Of a stretch of 64,000 bases of DNA, positions 50,667 to 63,100 are shown piece after piece. This DNA is from an uncultured Verrucomicrobia subdivision 3 bacterium (GTDB lineage: Bacteria > Verrucomicrobiota > Verrucomicrobiia > Limisphaerales > UBA11358). A program made the translations under genes and the position numbers. The DNA is taken from NCBI GenBank assembly GCA_903865745.1, contig CAIPKV010000032.1:1-64000 (forward strand), read 5' to 3'. Position 1 is the stretch's first letter. Each line of letters opens with the position of its first letter. Below the pieces are notes generated by a model that had not been told where the DNA came from, did not search any database, and worked only from the letters and a program-made list of their open reading frames with translations.

Positions 50667-51548
50667 TCACAAAACGACTTCGGTGCCGACGCCCTGGTCG
50701 GTGAAGATTTCGAGCATGACGGAGTGCGGCGTGCGCCCGTCGACGAACGAGACTTTCTCGACGCCGGATTTAATGGCGGCGACAGCGCTATCGACTTTCG
50801 GAATCATGCCTTTGTCCACAATGCCAGCGGCCTTGAGCGCGGGGACTTCGGCGGTGTGCAGATGGGCGATGAGCGTGGCCGGATCTTTGGGGTCGCGCAT
50901 CAGCCCGGGTACGTCGGACATGAAGACGAGGCGTTTGGCGTTCAGCGCGATGGCGCACATGGCGGCAGCGACGTCGGCGTTGCAGTTATAGATTTTGCCA
51001 TCTTCACCCCGCGCGGTGGGGCTGATGACAGGCGTGTGGCCGCACCAGATGCACTCTTTGAGCGGTTGCACATTGACTTCGGTGACTTCGCCAACGTAGC
51101 CGATGTCGATTTTCTGGCCGGGGTTTTCTTTGTCGTCGAGGTAAAGCTTCTTGCACTTGAAAATGTCCGGGCCGGCGAACCCGACGGCCTGACCGCCGAG
51201 CGCATTGATGGTCTTGACGACTTCGGGGTTGATCTCGCGCGACAAAACGTCGTCGACAATTTGGGCGGTGGCTTCGTCGGTGACGCGTTGGCCCTGGATG
51301 AATTTCGCGACGAGGCCGGCTTTCTCCATGGCGCGCGTGATGGCCTTGCCGCCGCCGTGCACGACGACGGGATTGATCTCGACGGCCTCGAGAAAGACGA
51401 TGTCGCGCGCGACGCCGTTGCGAATAGAGGCGTCGGGCGAGTCCATGAAGCTGCCGCCGTATTTGACGACGAAGGTTTCGCCGCTGAATTTCTGGATGTA
51501 CGGTAGCGCTTCAAGGAGCGTAGCGGCTTTGGCAATCAGGTCTTGCAT
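50667..51548 (-). CDS. argB: Acetylglutamate kinase
   Basis: The 293-residue kinase phosphorylates N-acetylglutamate, the second step of arginine synthesis. It has FVVKYGGSFMDSPD, INPVVVHGGGKAITRAMEK, YNCNADVAAAMCAIALNAKR, and FVDGRTPHSVMLEIFTDQG at the end. The ATG at 51548 gives the family length; a longer in-frame extension up to 51761 is not conserved-looking. First gene of the argB-argD-glycosylase-argF unit. Confidence 0.95.
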   Translation of the reverse strand: MQDLIAKAATLLEALPYIQKFSGETFVVKYGGSFMDSPDASIRNGVARDIVFLEAVEINPVVVHGGGKAITRAMEKAGLVAKFIQGQRVTDEATAQIVDDVLSREINPEVVKTINALGGQAVGFAGPDIFKCKKLYLDDKENPGQKIDIGYVGEVTEVNVQPLKECIWCGHTPVISPTARGEDGKIYNCNADVAAAMCAIALNAKRLVFMSDVPGLMRDPKDPATLIAHLHTAEVPALKAAGIVDKGMIPKVDSAVAAIKSGVEKVSFVDGRTPHSVMLEIFTDQGVGTEVVL

Positions 51549-51761
51549 TGTTGGGGGAAGATTTAGCCACAGACCCGCCGCGCCGCGCAAATGTAAACGC
51601 AAAGATTCAGCGGATTTTTTAGCGGTGAACGCAAGGCGCGGGGCGACGGGGTGCGCCGGAAGGCCAGTGGGCCGCGGCGGAAGTGGTGAGTTCAGCAAAA
51701 GCCAAAGAAAGATTTGAGTCGTAACCGATTCTGGCGATAATCCGTCCAATTCCATTACCAA

Positions 51762-53396
51762 ATGAAAGCATTCAAATTCGGCGTGTTCGTGTCCCTGCTC
51801 GCAATTCTCCTAACCGCCTTCACTGCCTCGGCTGCGCCGAAGAAGATTCTGTTCTTCACCAAGTCGAGCGGCTTTGAACATTCGGTTATTTCGTGGAAGC
51901 AGGGGCGGCCGAGCTTCGCCGAGAAGATTCTGCTCGACCTCGGCGCGAAGAACGGCTGGGAGTTTACCTTCTCGAAGGACGGTTCGAAGTTCAGCCCGGA
52001 GTATCTGTCGCAGTTCGACGCGGTCTTCTTCTATACCACGGGCGATTTGTGCAGCGAGGGCACGGACAAACAGCCGCCGATGACGCCCGCGGGCAAGCAG
52101 GCGCTGTTTGATTATGTGCGCGGCGGCAAAGGTTTTATCGGGACGCACGCCGCGTCGGATACGTTCCACACCGGCAATGAATCGAAGAAAGGTCCGGACC
52201 GCTATCTGAACCACGGCACGAATGCAGACCCGTATTGTTGCTTCTTGGGCGGCGAATTTATCATTCACGGCGCGCAACAGGTGGCGACGAACCGCGTCGT
52301 GGATCCGAGCTTTCCCGGTTTTGAAAATGTGGGCGACAGTTTTGCGTTTCAGGAGGAGTGGTATTCGCTCAAGGATTTCGCCCCGGACGATCATTGCCTG
52401 ACCGTGATCGATGCGCCGCACATGAAAGGCCTGATGTATGAGCGCCCGCCGTATCCGAACACGTGGGCGCGCAGGGAAGGCAAGGGTCGCGTGTGGTACA
52501 CGGCGCTCGGCCATCGCGAGGACGTGTGGACGAACCCGACGTTCCAACAAATCCTCGTGGGCGGCATCAAATGGGCGCTCGGCGAAGTGTCCGCCGACGT
52601 GACGCCGAACATCCAGACCGCCGCGCCCGGCGCCTATACGAATCCGCTTTATCCCGAGCCCAAGTCGAAGAGCGCCGCCGCGGGGCTGAATACGTTGACC
52701 GCGCAGGAAAAGGCCGACGGCTGGAAATTGTTGTGGAACGGCAGAAATACGGATGGCTGGCGCAGCGCGAAGGCGGAGGAATTTCCGAAGGCGGGCTGGA
52801 CCATTCACGATGGGGTGCTGACCGTGGACGCCGGGTGGACCAACGGCGAGGCGGAGGCGCAGTCCGGCGGGGATATTATCACGCGCCAGCGGTATGCGAA
52901 CTTCGAATTGGTCGCTGATTTCAAGTGTAGTTATGGTTGTAACAGCGGTATCAAAATATTTGTGCAGCCGAACATCTCGCCGATTGACAAAGTCACCGGT
53001 AAACCCACCGCCAAAGGCTCGGCCATCGGCATGGAGTTTCAAATTCTTGACGACGCACATCATCCGGACGCCAAACTTGGCCGCGATGGCGACCGCACCA
53101 TCGGCTCGCTCTATGATTTATTTGCTGCGCCGAAGGACAAAAAGGTTATGCCGCTCGGCGAATGGAATCACGCGCGGATTTTGTCGCAGGGCAAGCACGT
53201 CGAGTTCTGGCTGAACGGCGAGAAGACGGTGGCGATTGAGCGCGGCTCGCCGGAGTTTCGCGCCGCGGTGGCGGCGAGTAAGTTCAAGAACATCCCTGAT
53301 TTCGGCGAATGGGCGGACGGGCACATCTTGTTGCAGGAGCACGGCAGCGAAGCTTCATTTCGTAACGTCAAAATCCGCGAGTTGCCTGCGAACTGA
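51762..53396 (+). CDS. Exported ThuA-DUF1080 protein
   Basis: The 544-residue protein has a signal peptide (FGVFVSLLAILLTAFTASA). A ThuA domain follows (KKILFFTKSSGFEHSVISW, FVRGGKGFIGTHAASDTF-like block, VWYTALGHREDVW), then a DUF1080/3-keto-disaccharide hydrolase-type concanavalin fold (WKLLWNGRNTDGWR, ELVADFKCSYGCNSGIKIF). Such fusions are typical of PVC bacteria and are placed with Gfo/Idh dehydrogenases, suggesting breakdown of sugars through 3-keto intermediates. The next gene is exactly such a dehydrogenase. Confidence 0.88.
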   Translation: MKAFKFGVFVSLLAILLTAFTASAAPKKILFFTKSSGFEHSVISWKQGRPSFAEKILLDLGAKNGWEFTFSKDGSKFSPEYLSQFDAVFFYTTGDLCSEGTDKQPPMTPAGKQALFDYVRGGKGFIGTHAASDTFHTGNESKKGPDRYLNHGTNADPYCCFLGGEFIIHGAQQVATNRVVDPSFPGFENVGDSFAFQEEWYSLKDFAPDDHCLTVIDAPHMKGLMYERPPYPNTWARREGKGRVWYTALGHREDVWTNPTFQQILVGGIKWALGEVSADVTPNIQTAAPGAYTNPLYPEPKSKSAAAGLNTLTAQEKADGWKLLWNGRNTDGWRSAKAEEFPKAGWTIHDGVLTVDAGWTNGEAEAQSGGDIITRQRYANFELVADFKCSYGCNSGIKIFVQPNISPIDKVTGKPTAKGSAIGMEFQILDDAHHPDAKLGRDGDRTIGSLYDLFAAPKDKKVMPLGEWNHARILSQGKHVEFWLNGEKTVAIERGSPEFRAAVAASKFKNIPDFGEWADGHILLQEHGSEASFRNVKIRELPAN

Positions 53397-53417
53397 ATTT
53401 TGAAACACTTTGCTGAC

Positions 53418-54860
53418 ATGAAAACAAAAAATCTACAAAAACTGGCTGGGACACCGCTGCGCCGCCGGGCCTTCCTCAAGGGCATGCTGGCGACGGGCGC
53501 CGTATCTGTTTTGACACCCCGCTCGCTGTTTGCCGCCGACGGTTCAGTTGCGGCCGCCGGCACTAACAAGGTGAACCTCGCCTGCATTGGGATTGGCAAC
53601 CGCGGTGCGGAGGACGTCATGGCATTCCACGCCACGGGCATGGTGAACTTTGTGGCCTTCTGCGACACCGACATGGGCGCGCCGCACACGCAGGCGGTGC
53701 TTAAGAAGTTCCCGAACGTGCCGCGCTTCCAGGATTTCCGGCAGATGTTCGATAAGATGGGCAAGGACATTGAGGCCGTGTGTGTGGGGATTCCTGACTT
53801 CTCGCATTTTCCAGTAGCAATGCTGGCGATGTCGCTGGGTAAGCATGTGTATTGTGAGAAGCCAATGGGACAGAGCTTTCGGCAAATCGAGCTAATGATG
53901 GCGGCGGAAAAGAAGTACAACGTCGCTGCGCAGATGGGCAACCAAGGCCATTCCGAGGGGAATTATTTCCAATTCAAGGCGTGGACTGAGGCGGGCATCA
54001 TCAAGAACGTTACTAAGATTACCGCCTATATGAACGGTCACCGGCGCTGGCACGGCATGAAGGTGTCGGACTATTTGCCGGCCCAGCCGATTCCGGCTTC
54101 GCTCGATTGGGAAACCTGGCTGACGATGGCTAAATTTCATGACTACAACAAAGGCTATGTGAACGGCGAGTGGCGTTCATGGTTTGATTTTGGCAACGGC
54201 GCGCTTGGAGATTGGGGTGCGCATATCTTTGATACGGCACATGAGTTCCTTGATCTCGGTCTGCCAACCGAGGTTGAGGCGGTGAAGCTGGACGGCTGGA
54301 GCCCATTTATTTTTCCGCAGGCTTCGACGCTGGCGTTTCGGTTTCCTGCTCGTGGTTCGCAGCCGCCGCTGGATCTCACTTGGTATGACGGCCTGCATAA
54401 CCTGCCGCCGCTCCCAGACGATTTTGGCCTACCCGTGGTCGATGAAAATATCCCGCCGCCGTCCAAGGGTTCGCTGGACACGAAGGTGAATCCGCCGGGT
54501 AAGGTTATTTTTGGCGAAGGGCTAACCTTTAAGGGAGGCTCGCATGGTTCGACGTTAAAAATCATTCCCGAAGCGAAGGCACAGGAGATGGCTTCCAAAC
54601 TTCCGTTGGTGCCCAAGAGTCCCTCCAATCATTGGAAGAACTTTCTGCTGGCCTGCCGCGGAGAAGAAAAGTGCCGGTCATCCTTTGCTATTGCCGGGCC
54701 GCTGTGCCAGACGATGTCGCTCGGCGTCGTCGCCCAGCATGTGAACGCCAAGCTGGAATTTAACCGCGACACGAAACAAATCACCAACCACAAGGTTGCC
54801 AACGAAATGCTCAACGGAGTGCCGTCGCGTCCGGATTGGGAGCAGTATTACAAGCTTTGA
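53418..54860 (+). CDS. Tat-exported Gfo/Idh/MocA-family oxidoreductase
   Basis: The 480-residue protein has a twin-arginine leader (LRRRAFLKGMLATGAVSVL). A Rossmann fold follows (VNLACIGIGNRGAEDVMAF), with HVYCEKPMGQSFRQIELM, the EKP active-site motif. AAQMGNQGHSEGNYFQF is typical of the exported PVC subgroup. It probably oxidises a sugar or its glycoside with a tightly bound NAD(P). A TTG six codons upstream is an alternative start. It is 21 bp downstream of the ThuA-DUF1080 gene and probably cotranscribed. Confidence 0.9.
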   Translation: MKTKNLQKLAGTPLRRRAFLKGMLATGAVSVLTPRSLFAADGSVAAAGTNKVNLACIGIGNRGAEDVMAFHATGMVNFVAFCDTDMGAPHTQAVLKKFPNVPRFQDFRQMFDKMGKDIEAVCVGIPDFSHFPVAMLAMSLGKHVYCEKPMGQSFRQIELMMAAEKKYNVAAQMGNQGHSEGNYFQFKAWTEAGIIKNVTKITAYMNGHRRWHGMKVSDYLPAQPIPASLDWETWLTMAKFHDYNKGYVNGEWRSWFDFGNGALGDWGAHIFDTAHEFLDLGLPTEVEAVKLDGWSPFIFPQASTLAFRFPARGSQPPLDLTWYDGLHNLPPLPDDFGLPVVDENIPPPSKGSLDTKVNPPGKVIFGEGLTFKGGSHGSTLKIIPEAKAQEMASKLPLVPKSPSNHWKNFLLACRGEEKCRSSFAIAGPLCQTMSLGVVAQHVNAKLEFNRDTKQITNHKVANEMLNGVPSRPDWEQYYKL

Positions 54861-54962
54861 GCCAGCAGCTTTTTAGCTGACGTACAAAATAGTGTACGGC
54901 TTGCCTGGCATATCGGGTGTTTTTGCAATTTACACTAGCGCTGCTTAGACTAGATTGCCGTC

Positions 54963-55367
54963 ATGCCTGAGATTGCAAAATTCGTCAACAACGGTGCCGC
55001 CGCCATCACACCCGCGCTCGCAGAAAATGTTTTACGCCATCTGCCTCAGTGGAAGTTGGAATTCACGCAGATAAACGCGCCCAAATTTCCTCACCTCGTA
55101 GATCAGCTTGAATTTCTCGCCGACGCCGTCGAAGACGCGATGGAGGGTGCCTACAAGGAACTGCCATTTGTCGCGGTCGCACAGGCGGTTTTTGCGCTAG
55201 TCTATGCCCACAAAAAAATGGGCATCATTCCTGAGAGTATTTTGGACCTTGGTCGAGCCGATGATTCTAGTGTCGTGCGCGCCGTGCTAATCCAGAACGA
55301 AAAGGCCTTCGCCATCTACGCAGGCAAACAAGGTGTGGACTGGCGCAAGATTACCAGCCAAGCTTAA
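54963..55367 (+). CDS. Conserved hypothetical protein (134 aa)
   Basis: A soluble 134-residue protein with helical composition (AITPALAENVLRHLPQWKL, YKELPFVAVAQAVFALVYA, HKKMGIIPESILDLGRADD). The last part faintly recalls YkvA/DUF1232 proteins, but their D-x-I-P core is not convincing. It is 15 bp upstream of the ACT-domain gene and probably in its operon. Confidence 0.6.
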   Translation: MPEIAKFVNNGAAAITPALAENVLRHLPQWKLEFTQINAPKFPHLVDQLEFLADAVEDAMEGAYKELPFVAVAQAVFALVYAHKKMGIIPESILDLGRADDSSVVRAVLIQNEKAFAIYAGKQGVDWRKITSQA

Positions 55368-55382
55368 TCCATCTTCTAAATC

Positions 55383-55907
55383 ATGCCGATTCCATTGGTC
55401 ATAACGCTCGTTGGTGCGGACCGCACCGGACTCGTGGAATCCGTAGCGCGAGTCGTGGCCGAGCACGGTGGCAACTGGTTGGAAAGCCGGATGTGCCGAC
55501 TCGGTGGCGAGTTCGCAGGCATTTTACGGATTGAAATACCAACGGTGAAAAAATCTGCGCTGCTCGCCGGCCTGCAAAATATTTCCGGTCTCAATGTTGT
55601 GGTGCAGCCTGGTCAGACAGTGGCAGTTTATGCCTCAGGCCGGCAGATTAGACTAGAAATTGTTGGCAGCGACCGACCGGGTATCGTCCACGAAATTACG
55701 AGTGCGCTAGCTCTAGCCAAAGTGAATGTTGAAGAATTTTCCAGCGAAGTTTCAAGTGCGCCCATGTCTGGGGAGACGTTATTCAAGGCTGGCGCACGGT
55801 TGCAATTACCCGAACACTGTGACTTGGCCGCGCTGAAAAAGAATCTTGAAAAGATCGCTGCGGATCTACTAGTCGACGTTTCGCTGGCAGAGTTTTCTGG
55901 AAGGTAG
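55383..55907 (+). CDS. Double ACT-domain regulatory protein (GcvR-like)
   Basis: The 174-residue protein consists of two ACT domains: LVITLVGADRTGLVESVARV, then RLEIVGSDRPGIVHEITSAL. It has no enzyme domain. This is the layout of GcvR, which binds glycine and antagonises the GcvA activator, but the distant resemblance does not settle the ligand. Confidence 0.8.
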   Translation: MPIPLVITLVGADRTGLVESVARVVAEHGGNWLESRMCRLGGEFAGILRIEIPTVKKSALLAGLQNISGLNVVVQPGQTVAVYASGRQIRLEIVGSDRPGIVHEITSALALAKVNVEEFSSEVSSAPMSGETLFKAGARLQLPEHCDLAALKKNLEKIAADLLVDVSLAEFSGR

Positions 55908-55991
55908 TTTTCCTCGGCCGCAAAATTAAAATGGGATTTAAGTTTTGGATTTGGGAGTGGCGTGTCTCTGTGGCAATTGTCTGACTTTTAA

Positions 55992-57152
<1,161 letters not shown>

Positions 57153-57237
57153 GAGTACCCTCGGCAGTTAAAGAATTTGCTTAAAATGCTTTCATGTGGC
57201 ATTATTTTGTCGTCGAAACAACAATTTTTGTAAAACT

Positions 57238-57564
57238 ATGAGCAAACCGAAAATCATTGCCTATTTGAAACCTACCTGCGGCTGGAGCAATGGCGTCCGG
57301 GCCATTCTCAAGAAATACGATCTGCCCTTCGAAGATCGTGACATCATCAACGACCCGGCGCAGCGCGCGGAAATGATTGAGAAGAGCGGGCAGATGTTGA
57401 GTCCCTGCGTCGAATTAAATGGCCACATGCTGCCCGACATCAGCGGCGACGAGGTTGAGGCTTGGATGCTCGCGAATCAAATAGTGACTCCGAATGACCG
57501 CGTGCCGGAAGCGCCGACCAACCAGTCGTGCAGCAAGCACACGCATCTGTTCGCACAGGCCTAA
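57238..57564 (+). CDS. Glutaredoxin-like protein
   Basis: The 108-residue protein has a thioredoxin fold with the single-cysteine-pair-like motif PTCGWSNG in place of CPYC, a cis-Pro region MLSPCVELNGHML, and GDEVEAWML. A CGWS-type site points to a monothiol-like glutaredoxin, possibly in iron-sulfur or thiol handling. The tail has an extra Cys (NQSCSKHTHLF). The ATG at 57238 is used rather than an upstream in-frame one. Confidence 0.85.
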   Translation: MSKPKIIAYLKPTCGWSNGVRAILKKYDLPFEDRDIINDPAQRAEMIEKSGQMLSPCVELNGHMLPDISGDEVEAWMLANQIVTPNDRVPEAPTNQSCSKHTHLFAQA

Positions 57565-57586
57565 AAAGTTTGGGTGGGGAATAAAC

Positions 57587-57619
57587 GCCGTGCTGGATAA
57601 AATCCAGCGCGGCTTTTTC
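57587..57619 (+). terminator. Rho-independent terminator after the glutaredoxin gene
   Basis: GCCGTGCTGGAT, a 3-base loop and ATCCAGCGCGGC form a 12-bp stem with one G-T pair, followed by TTTTTC. Confidence 0.85.
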
Positions 57620-57658
57620 TTTCGTGAAATTGTGGCGTAATTCGGTTAAACCATTTCT

Positions 57659-58522
57659 ATGCGAATAATCTCCCGCGCCCCCGCCGTGCAGGCCCTCTCC
57701 TTGCGTTGGAAACGGGCCGGCATCAAAGTTGGTTTTGTTCCGACCATGGGATATCTGCACGAGGGACATTTGAGTCTCGTCCGTACAGCACGCCGGCACA
57801 TCGGTAAAAAGGGAAAAGTAGTCGTCAGCATTTATGTCAACCCAACGCAGTTTGGGCCGACGGAAGACCTTGCCAAATACCCGCGTGATTTAAAACGCGA
57901 TTTAGAATTATGTCGCGAAACGGGTGTAGACCTAGTGTTCACACCGGGCGACTCGGACATGTATCCGGGTAAGGCGGAAAGAAATTATAGTACTTACGTC
58001 GTCGAAGAAAAATTATCGCAGACGATGGAAGGCACCGCTCGGCCGGTTCATTTTCGGGGAGTAACAACGGTTGTAGCGAAATTATTCAATTTAGTATTGC
58101 CGGATGTGGCGGTATTTGGGCAAAAAGATTTTCAGCAGGCGGCCATCATCCGGCGCATGGTGTGTGACTTAAATTTCCCGGTAAAAATCATTGTTGCGCC
58201 AACCTTGCGTGAACGCGACGGTTTGGCGATGAGTTCGCGTAATAAGTATCTCTTGGGTGATTTGCGACGGCAGGCGACCGTGCTTTGGTGTGCGCTTAAA
58301 ATTGCAAAAACTATTGTCGATAAATCGAAATCTGTTCCCGCAGCAGACTTGAAATCAGATTTGAAGAAACTAATTCAAATCGAGCCGGATGCAAAATTGG
58401 ATTACGTTGAATTTTTTGATCCGAAAACCTTGCTGCCCGTAGCGTCGGTCAAACCTGGCACGCATATGGCGCTGGCGGTTTACATTGGCCGGACTCGATT
58501 GATTGATAACGCGCGGCTTTGA
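57659..58522 (+). CDS. panC: Pantothenate synthetase
   Basis: The 287-residue enzyme joins pantoate and beta-alanine with ATP. It has [19 protein letters not shown] (nucleotide HIGH-like motif), [35 protein letters not shown], and [15 protein letters not shown]. Length is normal. It ends 1 bp before nadB, so the two are transcribed together. Confidence 0.95.
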   Translation: MRIISRAPAVQALSLRWKRAGIKVGFVPTMGYLHEGHLSLVRTARRHIGKKGKVVVSIYVNPTQFGPTEDLAKYPRDLKRDLELCRETGVDLVFTPGDSDMYPGKAERNYSTYVVEEKLSQTMEGTARPVHFRGVTTVVAKLFNLVLPDVAVFGQKDFQQAAIIRRMVCDLNFPVKIIVAPTLRERDGLAMSSRNKYLLGDLRRQATVLWCALKIAKTIVDKSKSVPAADLKSDLKKLIQIEPDAKLDYVEFFDPKTLLPVASVKPGTHMALAVYIGRTRLIDNARL

Positions 58523-58523
58523 A

Positions 58524-60125
58524 ATGAAACAATTTGATTATCTCGTTCTCGGCAGCGGTATCGCGGGACTGACATTCGCGCTAAAGGTCGCGCCACAGGG
58601 CCGCGTGGCCATCGTCACAAAAAAGGACCGGGCGGAGTCCAATACTAATTACGCGCAGGGTGGCATCGCGTCGGTGACCAGTCAGGAGGATTCGTTCGAG
58701 TCGCATGTGCGCGACACGCTTGCGGCTGGCGCGGGCTTGTGTAAGGAAAAGGTCGTGCGCACGATTGTGGAAGAAGGGCCGGCGTGCATTGCGGAACTAA
58801 TCGAGTTAGGCATGAAATTTTCCGAGCGCGAAATTCCGGCAACCCCGGGCGCGCTTGAGCTTGACCTCGGTAAGGAAGGTGGCCACTCCAAGCGGCGGAT
58901 TCTTCACGCGAAGGATGTGACGGGGCGCGAAATCGAACGCGCACTGCTCGATGCTGTATCGCATCAGCCGAATATCGAGATTTTTGAAAACCACATCGCG
59001 ATTGATTTGATTACGAGTCAGAAGCTTGGTTACGTTGGTGCGAACCGCTGCCTTGGGGCCTACGTTTTTGATAAAAAAAATAATTGTGTCACCACTTTTT
59101 CTGCGCCGGTGACGGTTTTGGCGACGGGCGGCTGCGGCAAGGTTTATCTCTACACGACGAATCCCGACATCGCAACGGGCGACGGCGTGGCGATGGCATA
59201 TCGCGCTGGTGCGAGCATCGCGAACATGGAGTTTGTCCAGTTTCATCCGACGTGCCTATACCATCCCAATGCGAAATCGTTTCTCATCAGCGAAGCCGTG
59301 CGCGGCGAGGGCGGTGTTTTGAAAACGCTCAATGGCCAGGAATTCATGGACGCCGTACATCCGATGAAATCGCTGGCGCCCCGCGACATCGTGGCGCGGG
59401 CGATTGACAGCGAAATGAAAAAATCCGGCGCGGACTGTGTGCATCTGGATATCACACACAAATCGGCGAAATTCATCATTGAGCGGTTTCCGAATATTTA
59501 TTCGACGTGCCTACGTTACGGCATTGATATCACCAAAGAGCCGATTCCCGTGGTGCCGGCGGCGCATTATCAATGTGGGGGCGTAGTGACGAATGTGGAC
59601 GGCGCGACGGACATCGCCGGACTGTTCGCGGTCGGCGAGGCCGCATGCACGGGTTTGCATGGCGCGAACCGACTGGCGAGCAATTCACTTTTGGAAGCCT
59701 TGGTGTGCGCGCACCGGGCGGCGGCCAACATCATGGCCAGCCCGCCGGATAAATCAGAATTAAAGATTCCACTCTGGCAATCGGGCCAGGCCACCAATGC
59801 GGATGAACTCGTCGTCGTCGCACATAATTGGGACGAGATTCGGCGATTGATGTGGGATTACGTTGGCATCGTGCGGACGAATAAAAGATTGCAGCGCGCG
59901 CAAAAGCGCATTGCCAACCTCCAGGAAGAGATTCACGAATACTATTGGAATTTCATCGTCACGGCGGACCTGCTGGAACTGCGCAACATTGCCACGGTCG
60001 CAGAACTAATTGTGCGGTGTGCGCTGGTACGGCCGGAAAGCCGCGGGCTGAATTACAACCTAGATTTTCCGAACCCCAATCCCGAATGGGCGCAGCGCGA
60101 CAGCGTGGTGCGGCGGGCGCCTTGA
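58524..60125 (+). CDS. nadB: L-aspartate oxidase
   Basis: The 533-residue flavoprotein oxidises L-aspartate to iminoaspartate for NAD synthesis. It has the FAD motif [45 protein letters not shown], the substrate-binding [11 protein letters not shown], and [18 protein letters not shown]. The ATG at 58524 follows the panC stop directly. Confidence 0.95.
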   Translation: MKQFDYLVLGSGIAGLTFALKVAPQGRVAIVTKKDRAESNTNYAQGGIASVTSQEDSFESHVRDTLAAGAGLCKEKVVRTIVEEGPACIAELIELGMKFSEREIPATPGALELDLGKEGGHSKRRILHAKDVTGREIERALLDAVSHQPNIEIFENHIAIDLITSQKLGYVGANRCLGAYVFDKKNNCVTTFSAPVTVLATGGCGKVYLYTTNPDIATGDGVAMAYRAGASIANMEFVQFHPTCLYHPNAKSFLISEAVRGEGGVLKTLNGQEFMDAVHPMKSLAPRDIVARAIDSEMKKSGADCVHLDITHKSAKFIIERFPNIYSTCLRYGIDITKEPIPVVPAAHYQCGGVVTNVDGATDIAGLFAVGEAACTGLHGANRLASNSLLEALVCAHRAAANIMASPPDKSELKIPLWQSGQATNADELVVVAHNWDEIRRLMWDYVGIVRTNKRLQRAQKRIANLQEEIHEYYWNFIVTADLLELRNIATVAELIVRCALVRPESRGLNYNLDFPNPNPEWAQRDSVVRRAP

Positions 60126-60131
60126 AGGGGC

Positions 60132-63100
60132 TTAGGGCAATTGGATCAGATAATACTTTTGTAGAGAGTCGTGCGCGACCGCATTGGTGAAATTAAAATT
60201 GCCGCTGGCATCATAAGTATTAGTCGCGATGCGCGGCCAGCTGGCAAGTGGCACTGAGATATTCGTGGAGCTAAGAATGTAGTAACTTCCATTGGGTAGG
60301 CCGCCGCTGCCGCGCATCACCAGATTTGTGCTAAAGAATGTTATCGTGGTGAATTGGGGCACGATACTGATGACCGTGGCCACGCCGGCGGAGTTTAGTG
60401 TATTCGTATTCCACGCGAGGCCAGCCGTGAGCGCCGGCAAACTGACGCCGGTAAAAGCGCTGTTATAACTTGCGGCGGTGAAGAGCTTAAATGAATCTCC
60501 AGCCGCGAGCGCAGTCAGGCTTATATTGGAAATCAGGAGCGTGCCGCCATTGGTGAGTGTGCCTAATATTTTCACGGCGGCGTTGGTGAGGGGTGCATGG
60601 CTCACGGCCATGAGTGACGTGCTGCCGTTTACAAGCGTAAGCGCGTTGCTGAACGTGAGCGTACCGAGCACCGTGCCGTCGGTAACACCTGTCCCAGGCG
60701 CAAGCATTGCGCCGCCGCCGACAATCAAATTGCCCTTGACCGCGCCGTTGCCGGACAGGGTTTGGCCGCCAGCGAGCGTGAGATTTCCTGCCGTCGTGCC
60801 GCTGACATCGAACAAGGCGCCATTCGCGACGATGATGTTGGCGGAGTTGGCAATCGCGCCACTGCCGGTCAATGCCAGCTTGCCGACGTTCACCCATGTC
60901 GAACCGGTGTAAGGCTGCGCTTGCGTGAAGGTGAAGGTGCCAGTGCCGTTCTGCGCGAAGCCGCCGCCGCCGCTAATCAGGCCAAAGCCTGCGTCGCTGA
61001 CGGAGTCGCTGCGGTTGAAGGCCAGCGTGCCGGAATCGGCCACGATATTGGTGCCGAGGTTGCCGGTGGTGCCGCCGTTGCCGATTTGCAGCGTGCCGGC
61101 ATTGATGGCAGTCACGCCGGAATAAGAATTATTGCCGGTCAGCGTGAGCGTGCCGGTGCCGACCTTGGTGAGGAGGGCTTTGGCCGTGCCGTCTTGAAAA
61201 CTTCCGGCAAAGGTGGTGTTTAAGTCGAGCGCACCGATGGTGTAGGTGGTGAAACTTCCGCTGGTGCCACCGAGCGAGGCGCCGCGCAGCACCGCCGTGG
61301 CCGTGCCGGAGAGCGCGCCGATGTTGATGATGAGGCCGCCGGAGTAAAGCACCGGGTCGGTGACCACGCCGTCGAAATAAACGCTGGCGTTGTCGAACCC
61401 GCTGAACGAGCCGCCCTGGTTGACGAAGCGTAGTCCATTGTTGCCGGTCGAGCCGATGAAGCGGAGCGTGCCGGCGAAACTGTTCCAGATGCCCCGCAGG
61501 TCGCACCGGTTTTGGGAGGAGGTGTTGGTGATGGTGAGCATGCCGCTGCCAAACAATCGGCCGCCCGGCGAGAAACGGTTGGCGGTGGTGATGGTGGCGG
61601 CCGCGCCGGCGGGAACGATTATGTCATTCGTCGGCGAAAAGGTGTTGGCCGAACTGGCGGTGGATTTCAGCAGGCCGCCGTTGAGCGTGATGGTTCCGCC
61701 GCCGAGGCCGGACAGGTCATTCACCTGCAACGTGCCCGCGTTGAGAACGGTTCCGCCGATGTAGGTGTGAGTGTTGGTGATCTGCAATGTGCCAGTTCCG
61801 CTCTTGATCAACGTGGCCGTGCCACCGATGGTTCCGCCGCCAATGACATAAGTGCGCGTGGCGTTGGTGACCAGTAGCCACGCCGGTTGGACGGTGCCGG
61901 CAATCGTGACGTTGCCGTTGGTGGCAGTGTCATTGAACGTCACCGCGTCGAAATCATAAAACTCGTCCGCGCTGGTGCCGTTCAGCCAGTTGGTCGTGGT
62001 CGCCAAATCCCAGACATTGCCATTCGTGCCGCGCCAGACGAGCGTGTTGGTGAGCGGCGCAATGCCGACATTATTGGTCACGCGCAAGAGCACGGTGCCG
62101 GGCACGGAAGTGTCGAACGTGTAATTTTGCCGCGTGCTGCCGGTGCTGCCGCCCCACGCGAAATTGGCCGCAGTGCCAATGGTTGAACTGCCGCCGGTAA
62201 TCAACGTGTAAGTGCCGGCAGCGGGCAAGCCGCCCGTCAACAGCGGCCAGACGGTGCTGGTGCCGCCGAGCGTCAGCGTGCCGCCGGCGAGTTGAACCAA
62301 GTCATTCACGCCGCCGCCGATGTTCGTGCTGCTGGCGAGGTGGAAATAAAAATTGTTGTTCGTCAGCGTAAGGTTGTTCGTGAGGGAATAATAGACCGTG
62401 ATGATGTTGTCGTTGGTATCGGTGTAATTGGTCGAGAGCAGCGTGTTCGCGATGGTGAACGTGCCGGGCAAGTTTGATTTGCCGGGCGCAAGCGTCGCGC
62501 CGGTCTGCAAGGTGACGTTCCCCGCGACCACGCCGCTGCCGCCGAGCGTGCCGCCAATCACATTGACGGGACTGGTGATGAGCCCGTTGACGAGCAACGT
62601 GCCATTGCTGACCGTCGTGTTGCCGGTGTAAGCATTGGTGTTGTTGAGCGAGAGCGCACCGGTGCCGGATTTGGCGAGCGTCATCGTTCCGTAAAGCGAA
62701 TTGTTGGTGAAGGTGTAATCCTTGTTGGCCACCACGGTCACGGACGCCGGTTGGGCGGCGGCGGTGAGATTGACGGCGGGCGACGCGGAGCCGGTGTCGT
62801 CGAAAATCACCGGGCTTAAATCGTCGTAGGACACCAGGCTGCTACCGTCAAACCAGTTCGTCGAGAGGCCGATGTCCCAAACATTCGAGGTGCCGTCGCC
62901 GCGCCATGTCAATTGCGGCAACGGTGCTTCGAGGTTGAGGTAGTCATACATGAAATTGTCGTTCCCGTGGTCAGTGTGATATTCGTGATCGAGCGTGATG
63001 ACATTCGCGCCGACGACGAGTGAAGTGGACGGAATGGGCACATGCGCGACGATGTATTTGCTGTGGATGCCTTCACGAATCATCGTGGTCGTGCCGGGCG

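Noticed and set aside
50391-51506. 371-residue plus-strand frame opposite argD/argB
   Set aside because: Shadow of two clear arginine biosynthesis genes.
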